A DNA stretch of 64,000 nt from Streptococcus uberis. Lineage in GTDB: Bacteria; Bacillota; Bacilli; Lactobacillales; Streptococcaceae. The translations under genes were made by a program, and so were the position numbers. Of the stretch, positions 40,019 through 52,693 are shown piece after piece; position 1 is the first letter of the stretch; each line of letters begins with the position of its first letter. The DNA lies in NCBI RefSeq assembly GCF_000785785.1, contig NZ_JRQN01000012.1, positions 1 through 64,000 on the forward strand, written 5' to 3'. The notes beneath the pieces were generated by a model. That model searched no databases. It saw nothing but the letters and a program-made list of their open reading frames with translations, and was not told the origin of the DNA.

Positions 40019-40812
40019 ATGAAAGAACGTGTAATATGGGGCTTAATTGCAGTAGCGATTTTTTTACCCTTTTTAGCATTTGGTAGCCTACCTTTTCAAC
40101 TATTTGTTGGGCTGTTGGCAATGATTGCTGTTTCTGAAATGTTCAAAATGAAGCGACTTGAAGTTTTTTCATTTGAAGGCACTTTGGCGATGATGGCAGC
40201 TTTTGTGTTGACTATTCCGATGGATTCATATTTGACTTTTTTGCCGATTGATGCAAGTTTTGCTTGCTATGGGTTATTTGTCTTTCTCATTTTAGCTGGA
40301 ACGGTTATCAATAGTGAGCGCTACTCATTTGATGATGCAGCCTTCCCGATTGCAGCTAGTCTTTATGTAGGGATTGGCTTTCAAAATTTAGTCCATGCAA
40401 GGATGGCAGGGATTGACAAAGTCTTATTAGCCTTATTTATTGTTTGGGCTACTGATATTGGTGCTATATGATTGGTCGTCAATATGGGAAACGAAAATTG
40501 TTACCAAAAGTATCTCCTAATAAAACTATTGAAGGTAGTCTAGGAGGTATTCTGTCAGCAGTTGTTGTAGCATTTCTTTTCATGCTTATTGATAAAGCTG
40601 TTTATGCGCCATTTAACTTTTTTATCATGCTTATTTTTGTAGCATGTTTCTCTGTATTTGCACAATTTGGTGATTTAGTTGAAAGTGCTATCAAGCGCCA
40701 TTATGGCGTTAAGGATTCAGGGAAGTTAATTCCTGGGCACGGGGGCATCTTAGATCGATTTGATTCGATGATTTTTGTTTTTCCAATTATGCACCTATTT
40801 GGCTTATTCTAA
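40019..40812 (+). pseudogene. cdsA: Phosphatidate cytidylyltransferase (frameshifted)
   Basis: CdsA makes CDP-diacylglycerol, the precursor of anionic phospholipids, and is essential. The two frames join if one T is added near 40465 (GGTGCTATATG to GGTGCTTATATG), giving ATDIGAYMIGRQYG and a 264-residue multi-pass membrane protein. The CdsA signature SGKLIPGHGGILDRFDSM is intact near the C-terminus. Its position between uppS and rseP is the standard Firmicutes order. The start ATG has GGAG 9 nt upstream. Sequence error is the best explanation. Confidence 0.92.
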
Positions 40813-40841
40813 GAAAAATGAAATAAACTGAAAGGAAAGTT

Positions 40842-42101
40842 ATGTTAGGCTTATTTACCTTTATTATCATCTTTGGAATCTTAGTTATTGTCCATGAATT
40901 TGGGCATTTCTATTTTGCAAAGAAATCTGGTATTTTAGTTCGCGAATTTGCAATTGGAATGGGACCGAAAATCTTTTCAAAAGTTGACAAAGAAGGAACG
41001 CTCTATACTATTCGTATTCTCCCTTTAGGTGGCTATGTTCGAATGGCCGGTTGGGGTGACGATACCACTGAAATTAAAACAGGTACTCCTGCTAGTTTAA
41101 GCTTGAATGAAGAAGGCTTAGTAAAGCGGATAAACCTCTCTCAAAGGAATATTGATCCTACGAGCTTGCCGATGAATGTAACAGCTTATGATTTAGAAGA
41201 CAAGCTAGAAATTACTGGATTGGTGATTGATGAACGAAGAACCTATGCTGTGCATCATGATGCAACTATTGTTGAAGAAGATGGGACTGAAATTCGCATT
41301 GCACCATTAGATGTTCAATATCAAAATGCCAGTATTTGGGGAAGATTAATCACCAATTTTGCTGGTCCGATGAATAATTTTATTCTTGGTTTAGTGGTCT
41401 TTATCATCATGGCTTTCGTACAAGGCGGTGTTCCGGATTATAATACAAATCATATTCGTGTTGTGGACAATGGCCCAGCTGCTAAAGCTGGCATTAAAAC
41501 GGATGATCAAATCATTAAAATTAATCAGTACCCTGTTAAAAATTGGCAAGATTTAACAGAAGCTGTACAGTTGTCTACCAAGAAATTATCTAGTGTTGAT
41601 TCTTTACAAGTGACAACGCTATCGCACGGCGAGAAAAGAGTACGCAACTTAAAACCTGAAAAGCAGGGAAAACAATACCTTATTGGTGTTCAATCGCAAC
41701 TTAAAACTGGCTTAAAAGATAAATTAGTTGGTGGTTTTGAGATGGCTTTGAACGGTGCTATGATAATAATTAGAGCATTAAAAAATCTGATTACAGGATT
41801 TAGCCTTGATAAACTAGGTGGTCCCGTTGCTATCTATCAAATGTCCAGTCAAGCTGCTCAAAGTGGGTTGGTCTCTGTACTATCATTAATGGCTATGTTA
41901 TCTATAAATCTAGGAATCTTTAATTTGATCCCAATTCCAGCTCTTGACGGTGGGAAAATTTTTATCAACTTGATTGAAGCTGTCCGTCGTAAGCCACTGA
42001 AACAAGAGACTGAAAGTTACATCACTCTTGCAGGAGTAGCAATTATGATAGTATTGATGATTGCAGTAACTTGGAATGATATTATGCGTGCTTTTTTCTA
42101 A
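40842..42101 (+). CDS. rseP: Site-2 membrane protease RseP/Eep
   Basis: RseP-type proteases cut substrates inside the membrane; in streptococci and enterococci Eep processes peptide pheromones and lipoprotein signal remnants. The 419-residue protein has the zinc motif HEFGH (residues 18-22) in the first helix, a PDZ domain near 205-280 ([18 protein letters not shown]), and the second metal motif [12 protein letters not shown] near 365. Three or four membrane helices are evident. It is cotranscribed with uppS-cdsA upstream and proS downstream. Confidence 0.94.
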   Translation: MLGLFTFIIIFGILVIVHEFGHFYFAKKSGILVREFAIGMGPKIFSKVDKEGTLYTIRILPLGGYVRMAGWGDDTTEIKTGTPASLSLNEEGLVKRINLSQRNIDPTSLPMNVTAYDLEDKLEITGLVIDERRTYAVHHDATIVEEDGTEIRIAPLDVQYQNASIWGRLITNFAGPMNNFILGLVVFIIMAFVQGGVPDYNTNHIRVVDNGPAAKAGIKTDDQIIKINQYPVKNWQDLTEAVQLSTKKLSSVDSLQVTTLSHGEKRVRNLKPEKQGKQYLIGVQSQLKTGLKDKLVGGFEMALNGAMIIIRALKNLITGFSLDKLGGPVAIYQMSSQAAQSGLVSVLSLMAMLSINLGIFNLIPIPALDGGKIFINLIEAVRRKPLKQETESYITLAGVAIMIVLMIAVTWNDIMRAFF

Positions 42102-42109
42102 TGAAATAG

Positions 42110-43975
<1,866 letters not shown>

Positions 43976-43988
43976 AGAGATAAGAGAG

Positions 43989-44038
43989 TGGGACAGACAC
44001 CCATGAACTTTGTCCTCATGGGTGTCTGTCCCAGTCTT
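43989..44038 (+). terminator. Strong 18-bp terminator between proS and polC
   Basis: The stem 43989-44006 (TGGGACAGACACCCATGA) pairs perfectly with 44016-44033 around a 9-base loop, then GTCTTTCTTTTTT. The AGTGGGACA start resembles the ends of the dispersed repeats. Confidence 0.92.
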
Positions 44039-44084
44039 TCTTTTTTATTTCCTAATGGTCTGGGTCGAAATGTCTTCCTATTTA

Positions 44085-44093
44085 TGGTAAAAT
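44085..44093 (+). promoter_or_regulatory. Extended -10 of the polC promoter
   Basis: TGGTAAAAT, 27 bp upstream of the polC ATG. Confidence 0.55.
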
Positions 44094-44120
44094 ATAGGCT
44101 AAGATATTCAGGAGAAAACT

Positions 44121-47100
44121 ATGTCAGATTTATTCGTTAAATTAATGGAACAGATAGAAATGCCGCTTGACATGAGAAGTTCAAGTGCTTTTTCGTCTGG
44201 AGATATCATTGAAGTTAAGGTACATTCTGTGTCGCGACTTTGGGACTTTCATTTTTCTTTTGCGGAGCTATTACCAATCGAAATCTATCAAGAATTAGCT
44301 TATCGACTGAAGCATACGTTTGAAGCTGCAGAAATAAAGACACGTTTTGATATTACGGTTGATCGTCCAGAGTTCTCTGGTCAACTCTTGCAAGCTTATT
44401 ACCGTGAAGCGTTCGAACACGAACCGTGTAATGGGGCAAGTTTCAAGTCGTCTTTTGCAAAATTAGAAGTGTCTTTTACTGATGGACAAGTTCGAATAAT
44501 GGCGCCTCACTTTGTCAATAATGACCACTTTAGAATGAATCACATTCCAAATCTAGTTAAACAATTTAAGGAGTTTGGCTTTGGAGACTTAGACATCATC
44601 ATGGTTTCTGATTCTGAAATGACACAAACCTTACAAGCGAATTTTGATAATAGCCGTCAAGCTATTTTAGAAAAAGCTGTGCAAGAAAATCTCGAAGCTC
44701 AAAAATCATTAGAGGCTTTACAACCTGCTCCTGAAGAACAAGCACCGAAGCCAAGTTTTGATTTCAAAGAACGGGTGGCGCAACGTCAAGCAGGATTTGA
44801 AAAGGCGACAATAACACCGATGATAGAAGTTGAAACTGAAGAAAATCGGATTGTCTTTGAGGGAATGGTATTTGATGTGGAACGCAAAACCACGCGAACT
44901 GGCCGTCACATCATCAATTTTAAAATGACAGACTATACATCTAGCTTTGCTATGCAAAAGTGGGCTAAAGATGATGATGAGTTGCGTAAATTTGACATGA
45001 TTGCTAAGGGAAGTTGGTTAAGAGTTCAAGGGAATATTGAAAACAATCAATTTACAAAGAGTCTGACAATGAATGTGCAACAAGTCAAAGAGATTGTTCA
45101 TCATCAACGCAAGGATTTAATGCCTGAAGGTCAAAAACGCGTTGAATTTCATGCACATACTAATATGTCAACAATGGATGCTTTGCCAACCGTTGAATCC
45201 TTGATTGACACTGCTGCAAGATGGGGACATAAGGCTGTTGCTATTACAGACCATGGGAATGTTCAAAGTTTCCCTCATGGCTATCATCGAGCGCGTAAAG
45301 TTGGCATAAAAGCGATTTTTGGTTTAGAAGCCAATATTGTAGAGGACAAGGTTCCTATTTCCTATGATCCGGTTGATTTGGATTTGCATGAAGGCACTTA
45401 TGTTGTCTTTGACGTAGAAACAACTGGTCTTTCAGCTATGAACAATGATTTGATTCAAATCGCAGCTTCAAAGATGTATAAAGGTAACATTCTGGAGCAA
45501 TTCGATGAATTTATTGACCCGGGACACCCACTGTCAGCTTTTACAACAGAATTAACGGGAATAACTGAGAATCATTTGGTTGGTGCAAAGCCATTACAAC
45601 AAGTTTTAGAAGAATTTCAGGAATTTTGTAAGGATACGGTACTAGTTGCCCATAATGCTAGTTTTGACGTTGGGTTTATGAATGCCAACTATGCTCGAGC
45701 TGGTTTACCATTGATTACGCAACCTGTCATAGATACTTTAGAGTTTGCTAGGAATTTATATCCAGAGTATAAACGACATGGTTTAGGCCCGTTAACCAAA
45801 CGCTTCCAAGTAGCTCTTGACCATCACCACATGGCCAATTATGATGCTGAGGCGACTGGTCGACTACTATTTATTTTCTTAAAAGATGCTAGAGAAAAAC
45901 GTGATGTTACTAACTTACTAGATTTAAATACCAAGTTAGTGGCAGAAGATTCTTATAAAAAAGCCAGAGTTAAACACGCTACCATTTATGTTCAAAATCA
46001 AATTGGTTTGAAAAATATGTTTAAGTTGGTTTCGCTCTCTAATGTTGTTTATTTTGAAGGTGTTCCAAGAATTCCTCGCACAGTGCTTGACCAGTATAGA
46101 GAAGGTCTTTTACTGGGAACAGCTTGTACAGAAGGTGAAGTATTTGATGCTGTCTTAAATAAAGGTGTTGATGCGGCTGTTGAAGTAGCAAAGTATTATG
46201 ACTTTATTGAAATTATGCCACCAGCTATTTATCAGCCATTGATTGTAAGGGAGTTGATAAAGGATCAAGAGGGAATTTATCAGATTATTAAAGACCTGAT
46301 TGAAGTAGGTGCGCGACTGAACAAGCCTGTTTTAGTGACTGGAAATGTACACTATTTAGAGCCTGAAGATGAGATTTACAGAGAGATTATTGTTCGTAGT
46401 CTTGGACAAGGAGCAATGATAAATCGGACTATCGGAAGAGGCGAAGGGGCAAAACCAGCGCCACTACCTCAAACACATTTTCGAACCACTAATGAGATGC
46501 TAGATGACATGGCTTTTCTTGGGAAAGAGTTGGCCTATCAGGTGGTTGTTCAAAATACTCAAGACTTTGCTGATCGAATTGAAGAGGTTGAAGTGGTTAA
46601 GGGAGATCTTTATACCCCATATATTGATAAAGCAGAAGAAACGGTTGCTGAGTTAACTTATCAAAAAGCTTTTGAAATCTATGGCAATCCCTTACCTGAC
46701 ATTATTGACTTACGAATTGAAAAAGAACTGACGTCGATTTTGGGAAATGGCTTTGCGGTGATTTATTTGGCATCTCAATTGCTTGTTAATCGATCAAATG
46801 AGCGTGGTTATTTGGTTGGTTCACGGGGATCAGTTGGATCAAGTTTCGTGGCGACCATGATTGGGATTACAGAGGTCAATCCCATGCCACCGCATTATGT
46901 TTGTCCTAACTGTCAGCACTCGGAGTTTATTACAGATGGGTCAGTCGGTTCTGGCTATGATCTTGCTGATAAAGCCTGCCCACAATGTGGTAGTAAGTAT
47001 CAAAAAGATGGCCAAGATATTCCCTTTGAAACCTTCCTTGGTTTTGATGGTGATAAGGTTCCCGATATTGATTTGAACTTCTCAGGGGATGATCAACCTA

Positions 47101-48518
47101 GTGCCCATTTAGATGTTAGAGATATTTTCGGCGCTGAATATGCCTTTAGGGCAGGCACTGTAGGTACAGTGGCAGAAAAAACAGCTTATGGTTTTGTTAA
47201 GGGATACGAGCGAGATTTCGGGAAATTTTACCGTGATGCGGAAGTGGATCGTCTTGCAAGTGGAGCAGCTGGTGTGAAGAGAACAACTGGACAACACCCA
47301 GGTGGGATTGTTGTTATTCCCAACTATATGGATGTTTATGATTTTACTCCAGTACAATATCCAGCTGAGGATGTGACGGCATCTTGGCAAACCACTCACT
47401 TTAATTTCCATGATATTGATGAGAATGTCTTGAAGTTAGATATCCTTGGTCATGATGATCCAACGATGATTAAGAAATTGGAGGATTTATCAGGAATTGA
47501 TGCGAAGACGATTCCAGCTGATGACCCGGGTGTTATGGCCTTATTTTCTGGAACGGAAATTCTTGGTGTTACCCCTGAACAAATTGGAACACCAACAGGT
47601 ATGTTAGGGATTCCAGAATTTGGAACGAATTTTGTTCGAGGAATGGTTAATGAAACCCACCCAACAACTTTTGCAGAACTGTTACAGTTATCTGGGCTAT
47701 CTCATGGTACAGATGTTTGGTTGGGAAATGCCCAAGATTTAATTAAAGAAGGAATTGCCACCCTAAAAACAGTTATCGGGTGTCGTGATGATATTATGGT
47801 TTACCTGATGCATGCTGGTTTAGAACCTAAAATGGCTTTCACCATTATGGAACGTGTACGTAAGGGGATGTGGTTGAAAATTTCTGAAGATGAACGTCAG
47901 TCATATATTCAGGCCATGAGAGAAAATAACGTGCCAGATTGGTATATTGAATCTTGTGGAAAAATCAAGTACATGTTCCCCAAAGCTCACGCGGCAGCCT
48001 ATGTTCTAATGGCTTTACGTGTAGCCTACTTCAAAGTTCATCATCCATTGATGTATTACTGTGCCTACTTTTCAATAAGGGCTAAAGCCTTTGAGCTAAA
48101 AACGATGAGTAGTGGTTTAGATGCGGTTAAGGCTCGGATGGAAGATATTCAGCTTAAACGAAAAAATAATGAGGCGACAAACGTGGAAAACGACCTCTTT
48201 ACGACCTTAGAACTTGTTAATGAAATGCTCGAACGTGGTTATAAATTTGGGAAGCTTGATTTATACCGTAGTGATGCTATCGAATTCCAAATTGATGGTG
48301 ATACCTTGATTCCTCCATTTATTGCAATGGAAGGATTGGGTGAAAACGTGGCTAGACAAATTGTTCGTGCGCGTCAAGAAGGTGAATTTTTATCTAAGAT
48401 GGAATTGCGTAAACGTGGCGGTGCTTCATCAACCCTCGTTGAAAAAATGGATGATATGGGAATCTTGGGTAATATGCCGGAAGACAATCAATTGAGTCTT
48501 TTTGAAGATTTCTTTTAA
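44121..48518 (+). CDS. polC: DNA polymerase III alpha subunit PolC
   Basis: PolC is the replicative polymerase of low-GC Gram-positives. The 1,465-residue protein has an N-terminal region, an OB fold near 235-330, a PHP domain ([11 protein letters not shown] near 348), an inserted DEDDh proofreading exonuclease ([10 protein letters not shown] near 430; HNASFDVGF near 515), then the polymerase domain with a zinc-binding CPNC..CPQC module near 930-960 and the catalytic DIDLNFSGD near 983. The C-terminal helix-hairpin-helix follows. AGGAGAAAAC precedes the ATG. It is monocistronic. Length is normal. Confidence 0.97.
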   Translation: MSDLFVKLMEQIEMPLDMRSSSAFSSGDIIEVKVHSVSRLWDFHFSFAELLPIEIYQELAYRLKHTFEAAEIKTRFDITVDRPEFSGQLLQAYYREAFEHEPCNGASFKSSFAKLEVSFTDGQVRIMAPHFVNNDHFRMNHIPNLVKQFKEFGFGDLDIIMVSDSEMTQTLQANFDNSRQAILEKAVQENLEAQKSLEALQPAPEEQAPKPSFDFKERVAQRQAGFEKATITPMIEVETEENRIVFEGMVFDVERKTTRTGRHIINFKMTDYTSSFAMQKWAKDDDELRKFDMIAKGSWLRVQGNIENNQFTKSLTMNVQQVKEIVHHQRKDLMPEGQKRVEFHAHTNMSTMDALPTVESLIDTAARWGHKAVAITDHGNVQSFPHGYHRARKVGIKAIFGLEANIVEDKVPISYDPVDLDLHEGTYVVFDVETTGLSAMNNDLIQIAASKMYKGNILEQFDEFIDPGHPLSAFTTELTGITENHLVGAKPLQQVLEEFQEFCKDTVLVAHNASFDVGFMNANYARAGLPLITQPVIDTLEFARNLYPEYKRHGLGPLTKRFQVALDHHHMANYDAEATGRLLFIFLKDAREKRDVTNLLDLNTKLVAEDSYKKARVKHATIYVQNQIGLKNMFKLVSLSNVVYFEGVPRIPRTVLDQYREGLLLGTACTEGEVFDAVLNKGVDAAVEVAKYYDFIEIMPPAIYQPLIVRELIKDQEGIYQIIKDLIEVGARLNKPVLVTGNVHYLEPEDEIYREIIVRSLGQGAMINRTIGRGEGAKPAPLPQTHFRTTNEMLDDMAFLGKELAYQVVVQNTQDFADRIEEVEVVKGDLYTPYIDKAEETVAELTYQKAFEIYGNPLPDIIDLRIEKELTSILGNGFAVIYLASQLLVNRSNERGYLVGSRGSVGSSFVATMIGITEVNPMPPHYVCPNCQHSEFITDGSVGSGYDLADKACPQCGSKYQKDGQDIPFETFLGFDGDKVPDIDLNFSGDDQPSAHLDVRDIFGAEYAFRAGTVGTVAEKTAYGFVKGYERDFGKFYRDAEVDRLASGAAGVKRTTGQHPGGIVVIPNYMDVYDFTPVQYPAEDVTASWQTTHFNFHDIDENVLKLDILGHDDPTMIKKLEDLSGIDAKTIPADDPGVMALFSGTEILGVTPEQIGTPTGMLGIPEFGTNFVRGMVNETHPTTFAELLQLSGLSHGTDVWLGNAQDLIKEGIATLKTVIGCRDDIMVYLMHAGLEPKMAFTIMERVRKGMWLKISEDERQSYIQAMRENNVPDWYIESCGKIKYMFPKAHAAAYVLMALRVAYFKVHHPLMYYCAYFSIRAKAFELKTMSSGLDAVKARMEDIQLKRKNNEATNVENDLFTTLELVNEMLERGYKFGKLDLYRSDAIEFQIDGDTLIPPFIAMEGLGENVARQIVRARQEGEFLSKMELRKRGGASSTLVEKMDDMGILGNMPEDNQLSLFEDFF

Positions 48519-48525
48519 ATAGACA

Positions 48526-48556
48526 AAAGTCAATTGCTGCTACAGCAATTGACTTT
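48526..48556 (+). terminator. Terminator after polC
   Basis: AAAGTCAATTGCTG pairs perfectly with CAGCAATTGACTTT around CTA. Confidence 0.85.
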
Positions 48557-48608
48557 GTTACTAGTTAGTGTTAAACTGACACAAATAGATAAATGAGAAG
48601 GGAGTAAT

Positions 48609-49034
48609 ATGGCAGAATTTAAAAACCAAGCAGTAAAATCAATGGTAGTGATGCGTAAAGCTTTTAGAACTATTGATGCTAAGGTCTCTGATTCTTACAA
48701 AGAATTTGACCTAACCCAAACACAATTTGCAGTTCTTGATTTGTTAAATGCAAAAGGGACGATGAAAATAGGGGAGTTAATCAATAGTATTTTAGCCACC
48801 TCGGGTAATATGACGGTTGTTATTAAAAATATGGAAAAAAAGGGATGGGTTGAGCGTATTTCGTGTCCTAATGATAAACGGTCATTTCTAGTCAGTTTGA
48901 CGCAAGAAGGCAGAAGTGTGATTGATAAAGCGTTACCTAATCATATTGCTTTTGTTGAAGAAGCTTTTTCTGTTTTAACTGAGGAAGAACAAGGGCAACT
49001 CATTAAATTGTTGAAAAAATTTAAAAATTTATAA
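48609..49034 (+). CDS. MarR-family transcriptional regulator
   Basis: The 141-residue protein has a MarR winged helix: LTQTQFAVLDLLNAKGTMKIGELINSI, the recognition helix SGNMTVVIKNMEKKGWVER and the wing DKRSFLVSLTQEG. It sits just upstream of a nitroreductase gene, whose promoter carries an inverted repeat, so repression of that gene is likely. Related streptococcal/Bacillus MarR proteins sense quinones or oxidants through cysteine; here one cysteine (Cys in RISCPND) is available. The effector is not known. Confidence 0.85.
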   Translation: MAEFKNQAVKSMVVMRKAFRTIDAKVSDSYKEFDLTQTQFAVLDLLNAKGTMKIGELINSILATSGNMTVVIKNMEKKGWVERISCPNDKRSFLVSLTQEGRSVIDKALPNHIAFVEEAFSVLTEEEQGQLIKLLKKFKNL

Positions 49035-49043
49035 GCAAATGAC

Positions 49044-49104
49044 TTTACAGATTTTTTAAAGGTGATATAATTACTACATAGTACTAATAATCACTATATA
49101 GTAA
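49044..49104 (+). promoter_or_regulatory. Nitroreductase promoter with probable MarR operator
   Basis: TTTACA (49044-49049), a 16-bp spacer and TATAAT (49066-49071). From the last -10 base there is an inverted repeat TTACTA (49071-49076) ... TAGTAA (49099-49104) with inner TACATAGTA and TATATAGTA copies. It is well placed to block transcription. Confidence 0.7.
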
Positions 49105-49171
49105 TAAAGTCGAAAGCAGTACTTAGCTGTTTTTGATAACTGGAAAACCACATTTAAAGGAGAAGCATCAT

Positions 49172-49786
49172 ATGTCATTTTTAGAAGAATTGAAAAACCG
49201 TCGCACTATCTACGCTTTGGGTCGTAACACTGAAGTTTCAGATGAAAAAATTGTAGAAGTCATTAAAGAAGCTGTTCGCCAATCACCATCAGCATTTAAC
49301 AGTCAAACTACACGTGTTCTTATTTTATTGAATGATGAAGTAACATCATTTTGGAATGACATGGTTGCGAACGATTTAGTAGCAACAATGAAAGAACAAG
49401 GTGTTCCTGAAGAAGCTATTGCAGGCACAAAAGAAAAACTTGCTAGCTTTGGTAATGCAAAAGGAACAGCATTATTCTTTGAAGACCAAGACGTTGTTAA
49501 AGCTCTCCAAGAACAATTTGCACTCTATGCTGACAACTTCCCAATTTGGTCTGAGCAAGCTTCAGGGATTTCAACAGTTAATGCGTGGACTGCTTTATCA
49601 GCAGAACTAGGATTGGGTGCAAACCTACAACACTACAATCCAGTTGTTGACGCATCAGTTATGGCAAAATACGGTGTTCCAGAAAACTGGAAACTTCGTG
49701 GTCAATTAAACTTTGGTTCTATCGAAGCTGCAGCTGGAGATAAAGATTTCATGGCTGATGAAGATCGCTTTAAAGTGGTTGGTTAA
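49172..49786 (+). CDS. Nitroreductase-family oxidoreductase (HBN1/YodC-like)
   Basis: FMN-dependent enzymes of this family reduce nitro compounds or quinones with NAD(P)H. The 204-residue protein begins MSFLEELKNRRTIYALG, followed by QSPSAFNSQTTRVLIL, the FMN-binding Arg/Ser/Asn region, and ends with the GLGANLQHYNP and WKLRGQLNFG pattern of the Frm2/Hbn1-like branch. AAAGGAGAAG precedes ATG 49172; an upstream start 13 codons earlier would precede that site. Its own promoter and operator suggest induction when the MarR protein is inactivated. Confidence 0.88.
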   Translation: MSFLEELKNRRTIYALGRNTEVSDEKIVEVIKEAVRQSPSAFNSQTTRVLILLNDEVTSFWNDMVANDLVATMKEQGVPEEAIAGTKEKLASFGNAKGTALFFEDQDVVKALQEQFALYADNFPIWSEQASGISTVNAWTALSAELGLGANLQHYNPVVDASVMAKYGVPENWKLRGQLNFGSIEAAAGDKDFMADEDRFKVVG

Positions 49787-49834
49787 TCGTTAGCCATTTA
49801 ATAAGCTTATTTTAAGCTCATATTCTCATAATAT

Positions 49835-49866
49835 AAAAACGCCCCTATTTTTTAGGAGCGTTTTTA
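49835..49866. terminator. Bidirectional terminator between nitroreductase and def
   Basis: AAAAACGCCCCTA pairs with TAGGAGCGTTTTT with one mismatch. It serves convergent genes on both sides. Confidence 0.85.
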
Positions 49867-49902
49867 TGTTATGTTTGTAACCATTACAATCGACAGATTG
49901 GT

Positions 49903-50517
49903 TTAGTCAATAATAAGCATGTCCTCTTTGACTGCAAAAGGTGAGCCAGCATTGATTCGATCATAGAACATGATACCGTTGATATGGTCGATTTCGTGTT
50001 GAACAACAATAGCATTGTAGCCTTTTAGCTTCATTTTTTGTTTATGTCCATATTTGTCAAAGAATTCCACAGTGACGCGAGCATGGCGAACAACATAACC
50101 TTCAACTAAACGATCAACAGATAAACAACCTTCTCCATCTGCAAGTGCAGCATCCTGAACAGAATGTGAGACGATTTTTGGGTTGTACATAATTTCTTTA
50201 AGGCTATATGCTTCTTTTGGAGGGTTACCTTCTGCATCTTCCATGTTTGGAACTAGCACGGCGATAAGTCGTTTTGAAATATCTAATTGCGGTGCAGCTA
50301 AACCAACTCCTCCGCGAAGTCCGAGTTTTTCAGCCATAACGGGATCTTGTGAATTTTTTAGAAACTGCATCATTTTTTCGCCTAAGAGAATATCTTGGTC
50401 AGTAAGAGGTAGATTAACCTCCTTGGCATGAGCTCTTAAGGTTGGATTCCCTTCGCGAATAATGTCATCCATATTAATGAGATGACTGGCTTTTATTAGT
50501 TTATCTTGTGCAGACAT
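49903..50517 (-). CDS. def: Peptide deformylase
   Basis: Def removes the formyl group from new proteins. The 204-residue protein has all three PDF motifs: GGVGLAAPQ near 68, EGCLSV near 129 with the metal-binding Cys, and [12 protein letters not shown] near 173 with the HExxH metal ligands. It is the longer Gram-positive (type 2) form. It runs opposite to its neighbours; AAAGGAG lies before the ATG on the minus strand. Confidence 0.95.
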   Translation of the reverse strand: MSAQDKLIKASHLINMDDIIREGNPTLRAHAKEVNLPLTDQDILLGEKMMQFLKNSQDPVMAEKLGLRGGVGLAAPQLDISKRLIAVLVPNMEDAEGNPPKEAYSLKEIMYNPKIVSHSVQDAALADGEGCLSVDRLVEGYVVRHARVTVEFFDKYGHKQKMKLKGYNAIVVQHEIDHINGIMFYDRINAGSPFAVKEDMLIID

Positions 50518-50737
50518 TATTACTCCTTTTTTTAATTCAATGGCTATACTATATCATAATTTATGCCTTTTTTAAAGAGCACACCATACTATCGTTCTCT
50601 AAAAATGAGAAGCAAGACATGGCTAGATACATGTATTTGTTGACTCAGCATCAAGCTGTTGACAGTAGTTTAGGATAGGACTATAATAACATCATCATTT
50701 GAAGGCGCCGTTAAATAAATGAAGGTGCGTGACTTTT

Positions 50738-50978
50738 ATGAGTGATCAATTAGAATCACTTATTGCATTTGGTATTAGTAATTGGGATAGGCTTTGGTGT
50801 TTATTCAGCAGTTAAAGGAAAACTTTTGTTAACGAAGAATATGGTGTATGATTATTATATCTACTTTAAAAAGACAGCTAAGCCAATTAACTTAAAAACT
50901 GATCCTACATTACTTAAGCGAGTGCGAATTGTAGCTAACAGTAAGGATTTTCAGCTTATTCTGTCTAGTCTAAAATGA
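50738..50978 (+). pseudogene. Small membrane protein, apparently frameshifted
   Basis: An ATG at 50738 (MSDQLESLIAF) leads into a hydrophobic helix that continues only in another frame (VLVIGIGFGVYSAVKGK) to a stop at 50978. Removing one G of the GG at about 50771-50772 gives one 79-residue protein with a single helix (LIAFVLVIGIGFGVYSA) and a basic tail. GAAGGTG lies upstream. I do not recognise the family. Unlike the other frameshifts this would be an insertion. Confidence 0.4.
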
Positions 50979-51245
50979 ATGACAAGGCCCTCAAGAATTA
51001 CCTGATGACGCCTTACTAATTAACTGGCCAACAGGTCTTTGTTCAGATAGAGCAATTATCTGGTCCGTTAGGGATGTTGTAATTGGTGTAGATGTCTTGT
51101 TTTTTACAGACAAGTCGTCCGTGTAAAGTGAATTTTTTAGAAAAATTAACCCAACAACTTGTTTTTTGCAGACAAACAAGTTATCATATCACTAATCTCC
51201 AAACAATGATTCTTAGTGAGAGAGAAGAATAAACTGGAAAACAAT
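50979..51245. other. Intergenic stretch with two related palindromes
   Basis: No supported gene. CTTGTTTTTTACAGACAAG (about 51096-51114) and ACTTGTTTTTTGCAGACAAACAAGT (about 51157-51182) are similar hairpin-forming sequences 60 bp apart. Neither has a T run after it. They may be operator-like sites or decayed repeat ends. Confidence 0.4.
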
Positions 51246-51283
51246 TTAAAGACCGATTCCTTAATCTAGGGATTGGTCTTTTG
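51246..51283 (+). terminator. Terminator upstream of the MFS gene
   Basis: AAAGACCGATTCC pairs with GGGATTGGTCTTT (G-T pairs allowed), followed by TGCATTTTT. Confidence 0.65.
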
Positions 51284-51388
51284 CATTTTTAGAAAGGAAA
51301 AATCAAAAAAGGAAAATTAGATGCTATATTATTACAGCATAATCTATTATAATGAAAAGAGACCGTAACGAGAAATGAGGATTTTACA

Positions 51389-52552
51389 ATGAAACATCTG
51401 ACAGAAAAAATCAGTCTATTAGCTTTATCCCTAATGATGATTACACCATTTTCTGTTTCACCAGCAATTTCAATGATGTTGGATTACTATCAAGAACAAG
51501 GCTATGGCAGTAAAGATGTCAATATTCTTTTCTCACTATCTTCCTTTGCTATTTTAGGAATTTTGTTAATCAATCCCTTTATTAGTAAATGGCTATCAGC
51601 CAGAAAAACTGTTATTACAGGGTTGCTTTTAATTGCCTTTGCGGGAGCTACACCGGTTTTCACTCAAATTTACAGTTTGGTTTTTCTGTCACGATTATTA
51701 CTGGGGGCAGGTATTGGATTGATTAACGCCAAGGCTATTAATATTATTAGTGAACGCTTCACTGGGAAAGAACGCATTCAGATGCTGGGACTCAGATCTT
51801 CTGCTGAAGTTGTCGGGGCAGCTGTCATGACCTTTTTAGCGGGCTATCTCATCAGCTTTGGGTGGCAAAATGCTTTCTTGATTTACCTATTTGCAATTAT
51901 TATTCTAGCCATGTATCTTTTATTTGTTCCTGAAGTTAAAGTTGAGCAGATAAGAGACAGTAAAGAAATTCCTTTGTCAGCAAAGCAAATTATCAGTCTT
52001 GTGGCCATGGCAATCTATGCAGGTTTTGTTATTTTAGTCAACACATCAAACACCCTTAGAATCCCACTGGCTATGGATCAATTACATATGGGAACACCAG
52101 CACAGGCTAGTTTGATTTTGAGTTTAATGATGTTGATGGGGATTCTCTCAGGAATTTGTTTCAGCCGACTACTGTCTTGGTTTCATTCCTACTTAATGGC
52201 TGTTGTTGCAATCTCACTGGGTCTTGGCATGTTTGTGCTTTATTATGCAAACAATCTATTTCTTATTGGGCTAGGGGCAGTTTTAACCGGTTTTGTTTAT
52301 AGTGTCGGGGTGACAGTTATCTTTCATACGGTATCTGAAAAAATTCCAGGTAATCAACTTACAGCAGCAACAACTCTTGTCCTGATTGGTTGTAATATTG
52401 GTGGTGGTGGGGCGGCCCTAGTTCTGCAGTGGTTAACTAGCCTTACCAAATCAGTCATTGCACCTTATTTTATTTATGCCGTCCTTAGTTTACTATTGGG
52501 ATTAGGATTATTGCTAGCAGAGCTAGTAAGAAGAAAAGCTGTTAGAAACTAA
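51389..52552 (+). CDS. MFS transporter (DHA1-like)
   Basis: The 387-residue protein has 12 likely membrane helices, a family-type first loop (SKWLSARKTVITG near 65) and motif C-like Gly-rich helix 5 (GAAVMTFLAGYLISFGWQNAFLIYL). It resembles drug or sugar-efflux DHA1 members; the substrate is unknown. ATGAGGA lies before the ATG, and a TATAAT (51348-51353) upstream. An ATGCT..AGCAT inverted repeat (51321-51340) overlaps the -35 area and may bind a regulator. It is transcribed alone, ahead of rpsO. Confidence 0.8.
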   Translation: MKHLTEKISLLALSLMMITPFSVSPAISMMLDYYQEQGYGSKDVNILFSLSSFAILGILLINPFISKWLSARKTVITGLLLIAFAGATPVFTQIYSLVFLSRLLLGAGIGLINAKAINIISERFTGKERIQMLGLRSSAEVVGAAVMTFLAGYLISFGWQNAFLIYLFAIIILAMYLLFVPEVKVEQIRDSKEIPLSAKQIISLVAMAIYAGFVILVNTSNTLRIPLAMDQLHMGTPAQASLILSLMMLMGILSGICFSRLLSWFHSYLMAVVAISLGLGMFVLYYANNLFLIGLGAVLTGFVYSVGVTVIFHTVSEKIPGNQLTAATTLVLIGCNIGGGGAALVLQWLTSLTKSVIAPYFIYAVLSLLLGLGLLLAELVRRKAVRN

Positions 52553-52575
52553 GTTGGATTCAATTGTTAAATAAG

Positions 52576-52604
52576 TTGACCTTGCTCAGCGATTCTGCTA
52601 AAAT
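52576..52604 (+). promoter_or_regulatory. rpsO promoter
   Basis: TTGACC (52576-52581), 17 bp, TAAAAT (52599-52604). Confidence 0.8.
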
Positions 52605-52610
52605 AGAATG

Positions 52611-52693
52611 GTCGTAAAGACACACCAACTTTTTCTTGGTTTTAGGAGTGCCAATCCTAGGACTCGGATTAAGCAAAAAAAGGAGACATTATT
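52611..52693 (+). promoter_or_regulatory. Structured rpsO leader, possible S15 autoregulatory element
   Basis: The leader of about 80 nt contains hairpins ACCAA..TTGGT and AATCC..GGATT ahead of AAAGGAGAC. Ribosomal protein S15 represses its own mRNA in several bacteria through leader structures. Whether this is one is inference. Confidence 0.45.

Noticed and set aside
50991..51179. 62-codon minus-strand frame
   Set aside because: No ribosome site, no known similarity, and it runs through two repeat-like palindromes; listed only as intergenic.
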